A model generated the notes under the pieces. It saw nothing but the letters and a program-made list of their open reading frames with translations. It was not told the DNA's origin and did not search any database. Positions 17,829 to 28,300 of a stretch of 64,000 nt of DNA are shown here, piece by piece. The DNA lies in assembly GCF_000379605.1 (NCBI RefSeq), contig NZ_KB902579.1, positions 307,511 to 371,510 of the forward strand, in the 5' to 3' direction. The translations under genes were made by a program, and so were the position numbers. Numbering within the stretch: position 1 is the stretch's first letter; the number at the start of each line of letters is the position of its first letter. Origin of the DNA: Rhizobium giardinii bv. giardinii H152. GTDB taxonomy: Bacteria > Pseudomonadota > Alphaproteobacteria > Rhizobiales > Rhizobiaceae.

Positions 17829-18506
17829 TCATGCCTGGGCGATCAGTCGCTCGATCAGGTCCGGTGTCAGTTCGTCGAAATGGCGGATGACGAGATCGGG
17901 CGCCAGGCTTTCGACCGGCACATCGGAGTAGCCGAAGGGCACGCCGATCGAGCGGACGGATGCGTTGCGGGCAACGAGGATGTCGTTGAGACTATCGCCG
18001 ATCATCACCGATTTTTCCGGCGCCCCGCCCGCAAGGCGGATCGTGGACAAGAGGTGTTCGGCATCCGGCTTGCGCACATGAAACGTGTCGCCGCCGGTGA
18101 TTGCGGCGAAGTGAGAGGTGAGTGCGAGCCCTTCCAGCAGGCTTTTTGCCAGCATTTCCAGCTTGTTGGTGCAGACGGCGAGGGTGTAGCCGGCTTCGGA
18201 GAGCCGGTCCATGGCCGCGATGACGCCAGGATAGGGAATAGAGTCGCCCGGCATCGAGCCGTGGTAGAAATCGACGAATTCCTTCATCTGCCAATCGAGA
18301 TCGCCGGCGCTCAGCGGCTTGCCGCGCAGGGTGAACGTGCGCTCGATCATCGCCTTGGCGCCGTGTCCGACGAGGTGGGTCAGGTCGTGATAGGTAACGG
18401 GCGCAAGGCCTGCCTGGGTAACGGCGTGGTTGAGGCTTGCGACGAGATCCGGTGCGGTATCGACCAGGGTTCCATCAAGATCAAAGACGACAACGGGGGC
18501 GGACAC
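17829..18506 (-). CDS. gph: Phosphoglycolate phosphatase
   Basis: 225 residues from a GTG start at 18506 (VSAPVVVFD), with AAGAGG five bases upstream; the longer frame to 18572 adds residues without family character. HAD motif I is VFDLDGTLVDTAPDL (nucleophile Asp and acid Asp). Motif II lies at AVCTNK, motif III around the Lys of HVRKPDAEHL, and motif IV is MIGDSLNDI. The cap domain is the four-helix type of Gph. The enzyme removes phosphate from 2-phosphoglycolate, formed in DNA repair or by oxygenation of ribulose bisphosphate. It lies next to rpiA in divergent orientation, a pairing also known from other rhizobial chromosomes (from memory). Confidence 0.92.
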   Translation of the reverse strand: MSAPVVVFDLDGTLVDTAPDLVASLNHAVTQAGLAPVTYHDLTHLVGHGAKAMIERTFTLRGKPLSAGDLDWQMKEFVDFYHGSMPGDSIPYPGVIAAMDRLSEAGYTLAVCTNKLEMLAKSLLEGLALTSHFAAITGGDTFHVRKPDAEHLLSTIRLAGGAPEKSVMIGDSLNDILVARNASVRSIGVPFGYSDVPVESLAPDLVIRHFDELTPDLIERLIAQA

Positions 18507-18727
18507 GAATACCTCTTGGGGGAACTGCGAAAAGATTGCTGTTCGGGTAGGGGAACCGGCGGGAAAAAGCAATCGCCACTTTCCGATAAGCTGCGACGGC
18601 CATTTGCGTCGCGGCCGCTATTTGGGCTTTTGTTTGCCGTGGCAGGCGTGTAAACGTCTCATCGGAACAAAGGACCCAAGGCTTTTTGCGGTGTCCGTGG
18701 GATAAGATGTTGAGGAGTGCGTGGCGC

Positions 18728-19420
18728 ATGGACGCCCGTGAAATGAAGATCAAGGCTGCTGCGGCAGCGCTAGACTATGTCGAAGACGGCATGCGGCTCG
18801 GCATCGGCACGGGCTCGACGGCGGAGGAGTTCGTTCGTCTGCTCGCCGAAAAAGTGGCGTCCGGCTTTCGCATCGAGGGCGTGCCGACGTCGGAACGGAC
18901 CGCGCGGCTTTGCGTGGAACTCGGTGTGCCGCTGAAATCGCTGGACGAGCTTCCCGAACTGGATCTGACAATCGACGGCGCCGACGAGGTGGACGGCAGG
19001 CTGCGCCTCATCAAGGGCGGCGGTGGCGCGCTGCTGCGGGAAAAGATCGTTGCCTGCGCGTCGTCCAGGATGATCGTGATCGCCGACGAGACGAAGGTGG
19101 TCGACACGCTGGGCGCCTTCAAGCTGCCGATCGAAGTTAATGTCTTCGGACTTGCCGCAACGCGTATCGCTGTTGAAAAGCTCGCCGCGCGGCTCGGTCT
19201 TTCCGGCGAAATCACGGTGCGCGCCTCCGGCGATGGAACCTTCATGACCGATGGTGGACATTTGATTCTGGATGCATCTTTTGGCCGTATTCCTGATGCA
19301 GATGCGCTGGCACACGAACTCAATGCTATTCCGGGCGTGGTCGAACACGGGCTTTTCATCGGCATCGCATCGCTTGCCATCATTGCCGGTGCGGCAGGGG
19401 CGAGGGTGATGACGGCTTAG
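18728..19420 (+). CDS. rpiA: Ribose-5-phosphate isomerase A
   Basis: 230 residues from the ATG at 18728 ([15 protein letters not shown]), the usual RpiA length; GAGGAG lies about 12 bases upstream. Conserved motifs are [12 protein letters not shown] (phosphate-binding loop), [11 protein letters not shown] (catalytic Asp residues) and [16 protein letters not shown] (catalytic Glu and Lys). It interconverts ribose 5-phosphate and ribulose 5-phosphate in the pentose phosphate pathway. The DUF2059 gene follows on the same strand after 200 bases. Confidence 0.97.
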   Translation: MDAREMKIKAAAAALDYVEDGMRLGIGTGSTAEEFVRLLAEKVASGFRIEGVPTSERTARLCVELGVPLKSLDELPELDLTIDGADEVDGRLRLIKGGGGALLREKIVACASSRMIVIADETKVVDTLGAFKLPIEVNVFGLAATRIAVEKLAARLGLSGEITVRASGDGTFMTDGGHLILDASFGRIPDADALAHELNAIPGVVEHGLFIGIASLAIIAGAAGARVMTA

Positions 19421-19621
19421 CCTGTCTCTTCGGGCGCCAGGCGATATTGGCGGAATTTCCAGTCGCGGCGGAAGCAGGCCCGGCAGAGTGTTACAACAAG
19501 GTTGCCGTCCCAAGGCGGGGCTGAGACCCGATGGTGGCGGCGGCTTTGAAATTGGATTATGCGGGGTTCGCAGGTGCAGACGCGCACGGACCGGCATCTA
19601 ACTGACAGGAGCGTTTCAGAT

Positions 19622-20167
19622 ATGATCAATCTCGCAGGTCTCGGCCGCACAATGGCTGCAACTGCCATCATTCTTTCCGCCGTCATGGTTCCTGCCTTGC
19701 GGGCGCAGGATGTGACGGATGAGCAGGTCAAGGCTGCACGCGCCGCGATCGAGGCGGTCGGCGCCACCAACGGTTTTGACAATATTCTGCCGAATCTGGC
19801 CGAACGCCTGAAGACGACCTTGATCCAGTCTTCGCCGAACCATCAGGAACTGATCACCAAGACGGTCGATGAAAAGGCGCTCGAGCTTGCCGTGCGCCGC
19901 GCTGATCTGGAACGCGAGGCAGCGACGATCTATGCCAAGACCTTTACCGTCGAGCAGCTGAATTCAATCACGGCATTCTATACGTCGGATGCCGGCAAGA
20001 AGCTCCTGAAGGATGGCCCGATCGCGTCTCGCGAAATGATGAAGGCTGCGGACATCTGGGCGGCGGGCATTTCGCGCGACCTCAACGCGGCTGCGACCAA
20101 GGAGCTTGACGCTACCCTGACGGCCGGACAGCAGCCGTTGCCGGACGCCGAGAAGCCCGCTCAATAA
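19622..20167 (+). CDS. DUF2059-domain exported protein
   Basis: 181 residues from the ATG at 19622, with CAGGAG upstream. A signal peptide ends near VPALRAQD. The remainder is helical, with the DUF2059 segment at about 85-145: AATIYAKTFTVEQLNSITAF, then YTSDAGKKLLKD. The family is periplasmic and of unknown function. It is found in many alphaproteobacteria next to rpiA and gor, as here (from memory). A strong terminator follows at 20208, which separates it from gor. Confidence 0.88.
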   Translation: MINLAGLGRTMAATAIILSAVMVPALRAQDVTDEQVKAARAAIEAVGATNGFDNILPNLAERLKTTLIQSSPNHQELITKTVDEKALELAVRRADLEREAATIYAKTFTVEQLNSITAFYTSDAGKKLLKDGPIASREMMKAADIWAAGISRDLNAAATKELDATLTAGQQPLPDAEKPAQ

Positions 20168-20207
20168 GCAGCCTGCCGGTTGCGATACAAGCTTCACGTC
20201 GAATTGC

Positions 20208-20232
20208 AAAGCCCGGATCATTCCGGGCTTTT
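20208..20232 (+). terminator. Rho-independent terminator after the DUF2059 gene
   Basis: Perfect 10-bp stem AAAGCCCGGA (20208-20217) / TCCGGGCTTT (20222-20231), 4-nt loop, then TT. Confidence 0.88.
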
Positions 20233-20363
20233 CATTTGATATCGCTCGACCCTATATCAGCATCACATGGCGGGAATCGCTGCACTGGCGCTGTGTGGTC
20301 ATCCGACCGCACCTCGCAGACGATCCGCTTCCTCGCTCACGACCCGTCCGGGAGTTTTTCAGC

Positions 20364-21755
20364 ATGACGTCTTTCGACTATGACCTTTTCGTGATTGGCG
20401 GCGGCTCCGGTGGGGTGCGCGCCGGTCGCCTCGCAGCTGCCATGGGCAAGAAGGTCGCCATCGCCGAGGAATTCCGCTACGGCGGCACCTGCGTCATTCG
20501 CGGCTGCGTGCCGAAGAAGCTCTATGTCTATGCGTCGCAGTTTGCCGAGCATTTCGAAGACGCGGAGGGGTTCGGCTGGAGCGTTGGCGAGCGCGCATTC
20601 GACTGGACGAAGCTCGTCGCCGCCAAGGAGAAGGAAATCACGCGGCTGGAAGGCCTTTACCGGAAGGGGCTCGCCAATGCCGGCGCGGAAATCCTCAACA
20701 CGCGGGCGGAACTGACCGGGCCGAACAGCATCCGGCTCATCGCCACGGGAAAGACCGTGACGGCAGAGCGCATCGTCATCGCCGTCGGCGGCCATCCGAC
20801 GCCGCATGAGGCGCTGCCCGGTCATGAGCTGTGCATCACCTCGAACCAAGCCTTCGACCTGCCGGAACTGCCGAAATCGATCGTCATTGCCGGCGGTGGC
20901 TATATCGCGGTCGAATTCGCCAACATCTTCCATGGTCTCGGCGTCGAGACGACGCTGATCTATCGCGGCAAGGAAATCCTGTCGCGTTTCGACCAGGATA
21001 TGCGACGCGGCCTGCATGCCGCGATGGAACAGAAGGGCATCCGCATCCTGTGCGAGGACCTGTTGCAGTCCATCACCAGGACCGGCGACGGCCGGCTGGC
21101 TGCCGAAACGATGAAGCACGGGACGCTGACTGTCGATCAGGTGATGCTGGCGCTCGGCCGCGTGCCGAACACCAGGGGGCTCGGCCTCGAGGCGGCGGGG
21201 ATTGCGGTCAACGAGCGCGGCGCGATCGTTGTCGATGCGTTTTCCCGCACCAGCGCGCCGGGCATTTACGCGCTCGGTGATGTCACGGACCGCGTTCAGC
21301 TGACGCCGGTCGCCATCCACGAGGCCATGTGCTTCATCGAAACGGAATACAAGCACAATCCGGTTTCGCCGGACCACGACCTGATCGCCACCGCCGTCTT
21401 CTCGCAGCCTGAAATCGGCACCGTTGGGCTCTCGGAGGAGGACGCCACGAAGAAATACGACGAGCTTGAAGTCTACCGCGCGGAATTCCGGCCGATGAAG
21501 GCGACCCTGTCGGGACGCAACGAAAAGACGATCATGAAGCTGATCGTCACCGCCGCCGATCGGAAGGTCGTTGGCGTCCACATTCTCGGCCATGAGGCGG
21601 GAGAAATGGCACAACTGCTTGGAATCACGCTGAAAGCCGGCTGCACCAAGGACGACTTCGATCGCACCATGGCCGTGCATCCGACGGCGGCGGAAGAGCT
21701 GGTGACGATGTATGCGCCGAGCTACCGCATCAAGAGCGGCGAGAGGGTCGGCTAG
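20364..21755 (+). CDS. gor: Glutathione-disulfide reductase
   Basis: 463 residues from the ATG at 20364, with GGGAG upstream; the extension to 20295 is unlikely. FAD-binding motif VIGGGSGGVRAGR is at about 9-21. The redox-active disulfide is GGTCVIRGCVPKK at about 39-51. The NADPH-binding Rossmann motif IAGGGYIAVEFANIF is at about 175, followed by a basic residue in LIYRGKE suggesting NADPH preference. The C-terminal catalytic pair is in VHPTAAEELV. It keeps glutathione reduced using NADPH. The related mercuric or dihydrolipoyl reductases differ in these motifs. Confidence 0.95.
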   Translation: MTSFDYDLFVIGGGSGGVRAGRLAAAMGKKVAIAEEFRYGGTCVIRGCVPKKLYVYASQFAEHFEDAEGFGWSVGERAFDWTKLVAAKEKEITRLEGLYRKGLANAGAEILNTRAELTGPNSIRLIATGKTVTAERIVIAVGGHPTPHEALPGHELCITSNQAFDLPELPKSIVIAGGGYIAVEFANIFHGLGVETTLIYRGKEILSRFDQDMRRGLHAAMEQKGIRILCEDLLQSITRTGDGRLAAETMKHGTLTVDQVMLALGRVPNTRGLGLEAAGIAVNERGAIVVDAFSRTSAPGIYALGDVTDRVQLTPVAIHEAMCFIETEYKHNPVSPDHDLIATAVFSQPEIGTVGLSEEDATKKYDELEVYRAEFRPMKATLSGRNEKTIMKLIVTAADRKVVGVHILGHEAGEMAQLLGITLKAGCTKDDFDRTMAVHPTAAEELVTMYAPSYRIKSGERVG

Positions 21756-21786
21756 ACCTTCACCTCGGCAATGGATGTGTTTGCCG

Positions 21787-21824
21787 GCAAAGTGCGCGCT
21801 AAAATCCTGCGGCCCGCACTTTGC
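21787..21824. repeat. 10-bp inverted repeat between gor and the DAHP synthase gene
   Basis: GCAAAGTGCG (21787-21796) pairs perfectly with CGCACTTTGC (21815-21824) around an 18-base centre. It is 32 bases past gor with no T tract on the plus strand, so it could be a weak terminator or a regulator site upstream of the next gene. Confidence 0.45.
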
Positions 21825-22025
21825 TGGAACAATCGCTTTTCAATCCCCATGTTAACGTTTATAAGCCCGCATCCGCGAAATCGGCGTTCTTCCCACAGGG
21901 AGAACTGCGGGCGGGAATTGTTTCGCTGACAAGCGACCCAAATCCGGTTTATGGCGGCATTGTATGGGACGGTCAGGCGATGCGACGGCCGGGGCGGACC
22001 TTGCGCAAGAGAACAGGTGATCGAC

Positions 22026-23399
22026 ATGGCACAGAATTGGACCCCGAACAGCTGGCGGCAGAAGCCTATCCAGCAGGTGCCGGACTATCCGGATTTGGCA
22101 GCGCTGAGCGCGACCGAAGCGCAGCTTGCGACCTATCCGCCACTGGTCTTTGCAGGGGAAGCGCGCCGCCTGAAAAGCGCACTTGCCAATGTTTCGGAAG
22201 GTCGTGGCTTCCTGCTGCAGGGCGGCGATTGCGCCGAGAGCTTCGCCGAACACGGCGCCGATACGATCCGCGACTTCTTCCGCGCGTTCCTGCAGATGGC
22301 CGTCGTCCTGACCTTCGGCGCCCAGCAGCCGGTCGTCAAGGTCGGGCGCATCGCCGGCCAGTTCGCCAAGCCGCGTTCGTCGAACATCGAACGCCAGGGT
22401 GACGTCGAACTGCCGAGCTACCGCGGCGACATCATCAACGGCATCGAGTTCAACGAGAAGGCGCGTATCCCGGACCCGGAGCGCCAACTCATGGCCTACC
22501 GGCAGTCGGCTGCGACGCTCAACCTCCTGCGCGCCTTCGCGATGGGCGGCTATGCCAACCTCGAAAACGTGCACCAGTGGATGCTTGGTTTCGTCAAGGA
22601 AAGCCCGCAGGCCGAACGCTACCGCAAGCTCGCGGATCGGATCTCCGAAACCATGGACTTCATGAAGGCGATCGGCATCACCTCCGAGAACCATCCGAGC
22701 CTGCGCGAGACCGATTTCTTCACCAGCCACGAGGCACTGCTGCTCGGCTATGAGCAGGCGCTGACGCGCGTCGATTCCACCTCCGGCGACTGGTACGCGA
22801 CCTCCGGCCACATGATCTGGATCGGCGACCGTACACGTCAGCCCGATCACGCGCATATCGAATACTGCCGCGGCATCAAGAACCCGCTCGGGCTCAAATG
22901 CGGGCCGTCGCTGACGGGTGACGGGCTGATCGAACTCATCGATCTGCTCAACCCGCAGAACGAAGCCGGCCGACTGACGCTGATCTGCCGCTTCGGCCAC
23001 GACAAGGTTGCAGAGCATCTGCCGCGCCTGATCCGTGCCGTCGAGAAGGAAGGCCGCAAGGTCGTGTGGTCCTGCGATCCGATGCACGGCAACACGATCA
23101 CGCTCAACAACTACAAGACCCGGCCGTTCGAGCGGGTTCTGTCGGAAGTCGAGAGCTTCTTCCAGATCCATCGCGCCGAAGGCACGCATCCGGGCGGCAT
23201 CCATGTCGAGATGACCGGCAACGACGTGACCGAATGCACCGGCGGCGCCCGGGCGCTCTCCGGCGCCGATCTCGCCGATCGCTACCACACGCATTGCGAC
23301 CCGCGTCTCAATGCCGACCAGGCACTTGAACTGGCCTTCCTTCTTGCCGAGCGCATGAAGGGTGGCCGTGACGAGAAGCGGATGGTGGTCAACGGCTGA
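22026..23399 (+). CDS. aroG: Class II (plant-type) 3-deoxy-7-phosphoheptulonate synthase
   Basis: 457 residues from the ATG at 22026, with AGGTGA six bases upstream. The N-terminal [19 protein letters not shown] and the motifs [41 protein letters not shown] and [10 protein letters not shown] are hallmarks of the class II family shared with plants and mycobacteria. The enzyme condenses phosphoenolpyruvate and erythrose 4-phosphate, the first step of aromatic amino acid synthesis. There is no long N-terminal extension like that of the mycobacterial enzyme, so the allosteric behaviour may differ. No peptide leader attenuator was found upstream; a terminator follows. Confidence 0.96.
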   Translation: MAQNWTPNSWRQKPIQQVPDYPDLAALSATEAQLATYPPLVFAGEARRLKSALANVSEGRGFLLQGGDCAESFAEHGADTIRDFFRAFLQMAVVLTFGAQQPVVKVGRIAGQFAKPRSSNIERQGDVELPSYRGDIINGIEFNEKARIPDPERQLMAYRQSAATLNLLRAFAMGGYANLENVHQWMLGFVKESPQAERYRKLADRISETMDFMKAIGITSENHPSLRETDFFTSHEALLLGYEQALTRVDSTSGDWYATSGHMIWIGDRTRQPDHAHIEYCRGIKNPLGLKCGPSLTGDGLIELIDLLNPQNEAGRLTLICRFGHDKVAEHLPRLIRAVEKEGRKVVWSCDPMHGNTITLNNYKTRPFERVLSEVESFFQIHRAEGTHPGGIHVEMTGNDVTECTGGARALSGADLADRYHTHCDPRLNADQALELAFLLAERMKGGRDEKRMVVNG

Positions 23400-23441
23400 T
23401 CAGCGCCGCTGATCTTCGGCTGAATCTATTGAAATTGACAG

Positions 23442-23476
23442 AACCGGGCCGGCTCAAGATGCTGGCCCGGTTTTTT
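23442..23476 (+). terminator. Rho-independent terminator of the DAHP synthase gene
   Basis: AACCGGGCC (23442-23450) pairs with GGCCCGGTT (23464-23472), followed by TTTTTT overall; loop of 13 bases that can pair further. Confidence 0.88.
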
Positions 23477-23517
23477 CATGCCCGCAAGACGGGTCAATAA
23501 TCGAGTGAGGGATGAAC

Positions 23518-23916
23518 ATGGCGGAGGAGCACAGCGGTTCCTGCAATTGCGGCGCGGTCCGTTTTCGCACGCGGGGGAAGCTGCGGGAGGTGATCGGCTG
23601 CCATTGCTCGCAGTGCCGCAAGCAGACCGGGTTTTATTATGCGGCCACCAACGTATTCGACAGCGAACTGGACCTCGAAGGGGCGGGCAATATCACCTGG
23701 TATCGCTCGAGCCCGCAGGCGCAGCGCGGCTTCTGCAAGACCTGCGGTTCGGCGCTGTTCTGGAAAAGGGATGGCCTTGATTACACCTCGATCATGGCCG
23801 GTGCCTTCGATCCCCCCACCGGTCTGGCGTTCGGCTATCACATTTTCTGCGCCGACAAGGGCGATTTCTACGAGATCGACGACGGGCTGCCGCGATACAG
23901 GCAGTCAAAGGTCTGA
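23518..23916 (+). CDS. GFA-family (CENP-V/formaldehyde-activating-like) zinc protein
   Basis: 132 residues from the ATG at 23518, five bases after a GAGGGA ribosome binding site; an ATG six bases earlier lies inside that site. Conserved Cys sets are GSCNCGAVRF, GCHCSQCRKQTG and GFCKTCGSALFW, which bind two zinc ions in the Gfa fold. The founding member was proposed to help glutathione capture formaldehyde, but most paralogs have no proven reaction, and this one is best called GFA-like. Its 3' end overlaps the convergent gene by 12 bases. Confidence 0.9.
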   Translation: MAEEHSGSCNCGAVRFRTRGKLREVIGCHCSQCRKQTGFYYAATNVFDSELDLEGAGNITWYRSSPQAQRGFCKTCGSALFWKRDGLDYTSIMAGAFDPPTGLAFGYHIFCADKGDFYEIDDGLPRYRQSKV

Positions 23917-24867
23917 CGGAGGCGCGCCGGGAGCCGTTGTCTCAGAGGCGTGGTTCTCCGCCTCGATCGAGCGGGCTGCTTCGCCAAAGGCCTGGTCCAG
24001 TGCGCAGAACTTGATCGACTGCCAGCGCTTGTAGTCTTCAACGAACGAGACCGTGACCCAGACCTTGTTGCGATTGTTGCTCCGATCCTGCCAGCCCAGC
24101 GATCCGAGCGCTTCGGCACGCGTGAACAGGCGTCGGATATGCGTGCGCGACAGAGAATAGTGGTTGGACAATTCTGCAAAGCGCAGGTCTTCGACCCAGT
24201 GGTAGCCTTCCTTTGGCACGGCATTGACGATCCGCGAGAAGAAATCGTCGAGAATCAGGCCGCCATATTCGGTCCAGACGAAACAGGAGATGCTGGGTGG
24301 CGGCTCCCGCCATGCCCTGTCGGCAATCAGCCGCTTGGCCGCGATCGGCTGGGCGCGGCGAAAAAGCTCCGGATTGGCCTCCAGCCGTGCGACGCGCTCG
24401 CCGCCATCGAGAAGATCAAGGCTGCGCATCTGCCCGCGAAACCACAGCATCATCGCCTCGTGGCTGATCTCCGTCGGTTCCAGGGGGCGGCTGCGCTTGC
24501 TGGGCGATCTCGGTGTATCGCGGATCAGCTTGTACGCAAGCAACTCGGCCAGAAAGGCTGTCGCCGTGTTGCGGCTGGCCGCGCCGAATTCGCCGATGAT
24601 GTCGAGAAGCCGCGACGCCGTGATGCCGGAGAGGGGATCAGCCGGATTGCGCTGCAAGTGCAGCGCATATGCGGCCTGCGTGAGGAGCCATTTCTGCTGG
24701 GCGGCGACCAGGCGACCGATCCGTGGAAAATGGTGATACAGCTCGATCATGTGCCGTGCGCCCTGTTGCAGGACGGCGAACAGGGCCGGATTCGACGCAA
24801 ATGCCTCGATCTGGGCGGCGGAGCCGGTCTGCGGGCTTTCGATCTCTGATGGTGGCACACCGGTCAT
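23905..24867 (-). CDS. Tandem winged-helix putative DNA-binding protein, unknown role
   Basis: 320 residues. I do not recognise a named family. Two winged-helix-like segments can be read: about residues 84-118 (SRLLDIIGEFGAASRNTATA, then a YKLIRDTP wing start) and about 226-278 (VEDLRFAELSNHYSLSRTHI, RRLFTRAEALGSLGW, then NNRNKVWVTVSF as the wing). The N-terminal 80 residues are helical, with a segment around ALFAVLQQGARHMIELYHHF. No transmembrane or enzyme motif is seen. It faces the giant exoprotein gene across a divergent 496-base gap, so it could regulate that gene (inference). Convergent with the GFA-like gene, overlapping by 12 bases. Confidence 0.8.
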   Translation of the reverse strand: MTGVPPSEIESPQTGSAAQIEAFASNPALFAVLQQGARHMIELYHHFPRIGRLVAAQQKWLLTQAAYALHLQRNPADPLSGITASRLLDIIGEFGAASRNTATAFLAELLAYKLIRDTPRSPSKRSRPLEPTEISHEAMMLWFRGQMRSLDLLDGGERVARLEANPELFRRAQPIAAKRLIADRAWREPPPSISCFVWTEYGGLILDDFFSRIVNAVPKEGYHWVEDLRFAELSNHYSLSRTHIRRLFTRAEALGSLGWQDRSNNRNKVWVTVSFVEDYKRWQSIKFCALDQAFGEAARSIEAENHASETTAPGAPPSDL

Positions 24868-25363
24868 GGCTTTGACGAAGGTCCAATGGATGGATGTATC
24901 CGCTTAGCGAGAAGAGCGCACGTTACGTTGCTCGTCAAACGCGCGAAGTCCATATTTGGTTCAAGGATCGGCCGATTGAATACTGGGGCTGCTTTTCGCG
25001 ACATGCATCATGCGTTTCTCCTGAAACAAGGCGAGCCGACGAGGCTGGCTTGCTCCACCCGCGCGTCATCGTTGAAGTTCGACAGGGAGCGGCAGAAGCG
25101 AAACCTGACCTTTTCAACTGCCGAGAGCCCCTTTGATCCATCATCACATTGGAGGATGGTACCTGCCCCTCTTACCACCTTTAGGAGTGTCGTGCAGACC
25201 GATTGCCAAGGTTTGTGACCGGTTAAAAGCTGGCAGGATGCGCTTTTAGAAGCTTGATATGGCCGGTCCATCTTGGGCGGCAGCTACGTGGTTTGAGAAA
25301 TTCGACGCGGCCGCAAGGCCAGACCAGACATCCCAACATCCTCCAAACCGTCCGAGAAACACT
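24868..25363. other. Intergenic stretch upstream of the giant exoprotein gene
   Basis: About 496 bases, less GC-rich than its surroundings, between two divergent genes. Small open frames here lack ribosome binding sites and family features. It presumably carries both promoters. No dyad strong enough to name was found. Confidence 0.5.
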
Positions 25364-28300
25364 ATGACCCACACTCGCGAGATCGCTTTCATCGACCCCG
25401 CCGTAACGGATTTCGAGACACTGGTTGCCGGTCTCCGCCCCGATGTCGAGCCAGTCGTGCTTTCGCGCGACGAACCGGCGTTGGCTCAGATGGCGAGAAT
25501 GCTGGAGGGGCGGGCCAATCTCGACGCGATTCACGTGATCGCCCATGGCCGGCCCGGTGAACTGAGTTTTGCGGCAGGTGCGGTGTCGTATGAGACGATC
25601 AAGGACGATGCTGCCGAGCTTCCCGCCTTCGGCGCCGCTCTTGGAACGGAAAAGGCCCTGTTGGTCTGGGCCTGCGAGACCGGCGCCGAGGAACGGGGTG
25701 CTGCCTTCGTTGACACTCTTGCAGCTAGGGCAGGCGTTCGCATCCTGGCTGCAAGCGGTATCGTCGGCTCGGAACGTTGCGGTGGAACCTGGTCATTGGA
25801 TCGCGGCGTCGGCGCCGGTCGTCCGCCGCTGTCGGCGGAAGGAATGATCGCCTATGCCGGGATCATGGCAACGTTCACGGGTACCAGCGGCACCGACAGA
25901 GCGAACGCGACGACAGGGACGCTCACCGGTTTCACCGGCGGCACGGTCGCTCAGCTTCAGGACGCCAGTGGCGACACGTTCAATGGCGGCGGCGGCGCAG
26001 ACGAAATCGTTGCCGGTAGCGGCGACGACACGATCAACCTGGGCGCCGGCCAGTTCGTTGCCGGCGAGTCGATCGAAGGTGGTGCCAACAGCGCCAGCGG
26101 CACCCGCGACCAGATCGTCCTGACGGCCGGCGGCACGACCAACCTTTCGGTTGGCACGGTTTCCGGCATCGAAACGCTGACGGGAAATACGAGCAGCGAT
26201 ACCGTCACGATGACCGCGACGCAATGGGCCGGATTTGCCACGATCGATCTCGGCAGCGGCTTGCTGACGACAGACGTGCTGAACGTCCTTGCCAGCGGAA
26301 ACATCTCGGCGCTCACCATGCCGACTGTCAGCAATGTCGAGACCGGTAACCTCACCGGTACGTCCGGCACTGACACGGTGACGCTCAGCGGCACCCAGTT
26401 GAACGCGATCCTCATCGGCTCCGGCACGGTCAATCTCGGCTCTGGAACCGGCGATACGATCAACCTGACCTCGACATCGAGCGACCTCAATACGCTTGGC
26501 GCGACGGATGGATCGATTCAGGGCGTCGAAGCGGTCTCGGCTTCAGGCGCCGCAACCGGCGTCACGATCGCGCTGGGCGGCCAGAGCGAAGCGATCGCGA
26601 TTACCGGCAGCGCTCAGGCCGACACGCTCACCGGCGGGTCGGGGGGCAACACCATCGTCGGCGGCGGCGGAGCCGACACGATAAGTGGCGGAGCAGGCAA
26701 TGATACGATCACCTATGACGGCTCGGACGTGTCGATCGCCGGCGGGACAAACACCGATACCCTGGTGGTCACCGGAGCGGTAACCATCAGCCTCGCGTCG
26801 GCGGACCAGAGTTCCGGCGACACGGCAAATACGACCGGCTTTGAGAATGTGAATGCGAGCGGATCAAGCGCGGCCGTCAGCCTCACCGGCGACGGCAATG
26901 CCAACACACTCACCGGTGGAGCCGGAGCCGATACGATCGTCGGCGGTGCCGGCGCCGACACGCTGAACGGCGGCGCAGGCAATGATACGATCACTTATGA
27001 CGGCTCGGACGTGTCGATCGCCGGAGGGGCAAACACTGACACCCTGGTGGTCACCGGAGCGGTAACCATCAATCTCGCGTCGGCGGACCAGAGTTCCGGC
27101 GACACCGCAAACACGACCGGTTTTGAGAATGTGACTGCGAGCGGAGCGAGCGCAGCCGTCAACCTCACTGGCGACGGCAATGCCAACACACTCACCGGCG
27201 GAGCCGGGGCCGATACGATCGTCGGCGGTGCCGGCGCTGACACGCTCGACGGTGGCGCAGGCAATGACACGGTCACCTATGACGGCTCGGATGTGTCGAT
27301 CGCCGGCGGGGCAAACACCGACACCCTGGTCGTCACCGGAGCGGCAACCATCAATCTCGCGTCTGCGGACCAGAGTTCCGGCGATACCGCAAACACGACC
27401 GGCTTTGAAAACGTGAACGCGAGCGCCTCAAGCGCGGCCGTCAGCCTCACCGGCGACGGCAATGCCAACATCTTCACGGGCGGCGGCGGCGCCGACACGA
27501 TCATTGGCGGCGCCGGCGTCGATACGCTCGCCGGCGGAGCCGGCAACGATCTGGTAACCTATGACGCTTCGGACGTGTCCATTGGCGGCGGGGCCGATAT
27601 CGATACGCTGCTGGTCAACGGTGCAGCGACGATCAACCTGTCGTCTGCGGACCAGAGTTCCGGCGATACGGCCAATACGACCGGCTTTGAGAACGTGAAT
27701 GCGAGCGGATCGAGCGCGGCGGTCAGCCTGACGGGCGCCAGTGGCGCCAATGTGCTCACGGGAGGGTCCGCAAACGACACGCTTAACGGCGGCGGCGGCA
27801 ATGATACGATCGATGGCGGGGCCGGAACAGGCGACACCGTGATCTTCAGCGGCGCGCGGGCGAACTATACGATCTCGCTTTCGGGGGTCACTTACACGAT
27901 TGCCGACACCCGCAGCGGCTCTCCAGACGGTGCAGACACAGTCACCGGTGTCGAGAATTTCCAGTTCTCCGACGGAACGCGCACCGCAAGCCAGCTCAAC
28001 CCGACCGCCCAGAACAAGATCGTCCTGGAAAACCTGAAGCAGGGCAACCCGATCAGCGAATGGGGCATCGACGGCTCCGGCAGCGGCAACATCCAGGGCT
28101 TTGCCACCGAGATCAGCACCAATATCGGTCAGACGGTCAGTTTCAAGATCGCGACCGACTCCGCCAACTACCGGATCGAGATCTACCGGCTCGGCTATTA
28201 CGGTGGCGACGGCGCCCGTAAGGTGGCGACCGTTGACGTCAACCTCGCATCCGCACAGGTTCAGCCGCATCCAATCGTCGACATGTCGCGCGGCCTGATC

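Noticed and set aside
24868-25258. Small genes in the gap before the giant exoprotein gene
   Set aside because: The open frames overlap each other on both strands, lack ribosome binding sites and have no recognisable features.
26680-27840. CRISPR-like array suspected from regular repeats
   Set aside because: The repeat unit is 282 bp with no unique spacers, and it is in frame in a large coding sequence.
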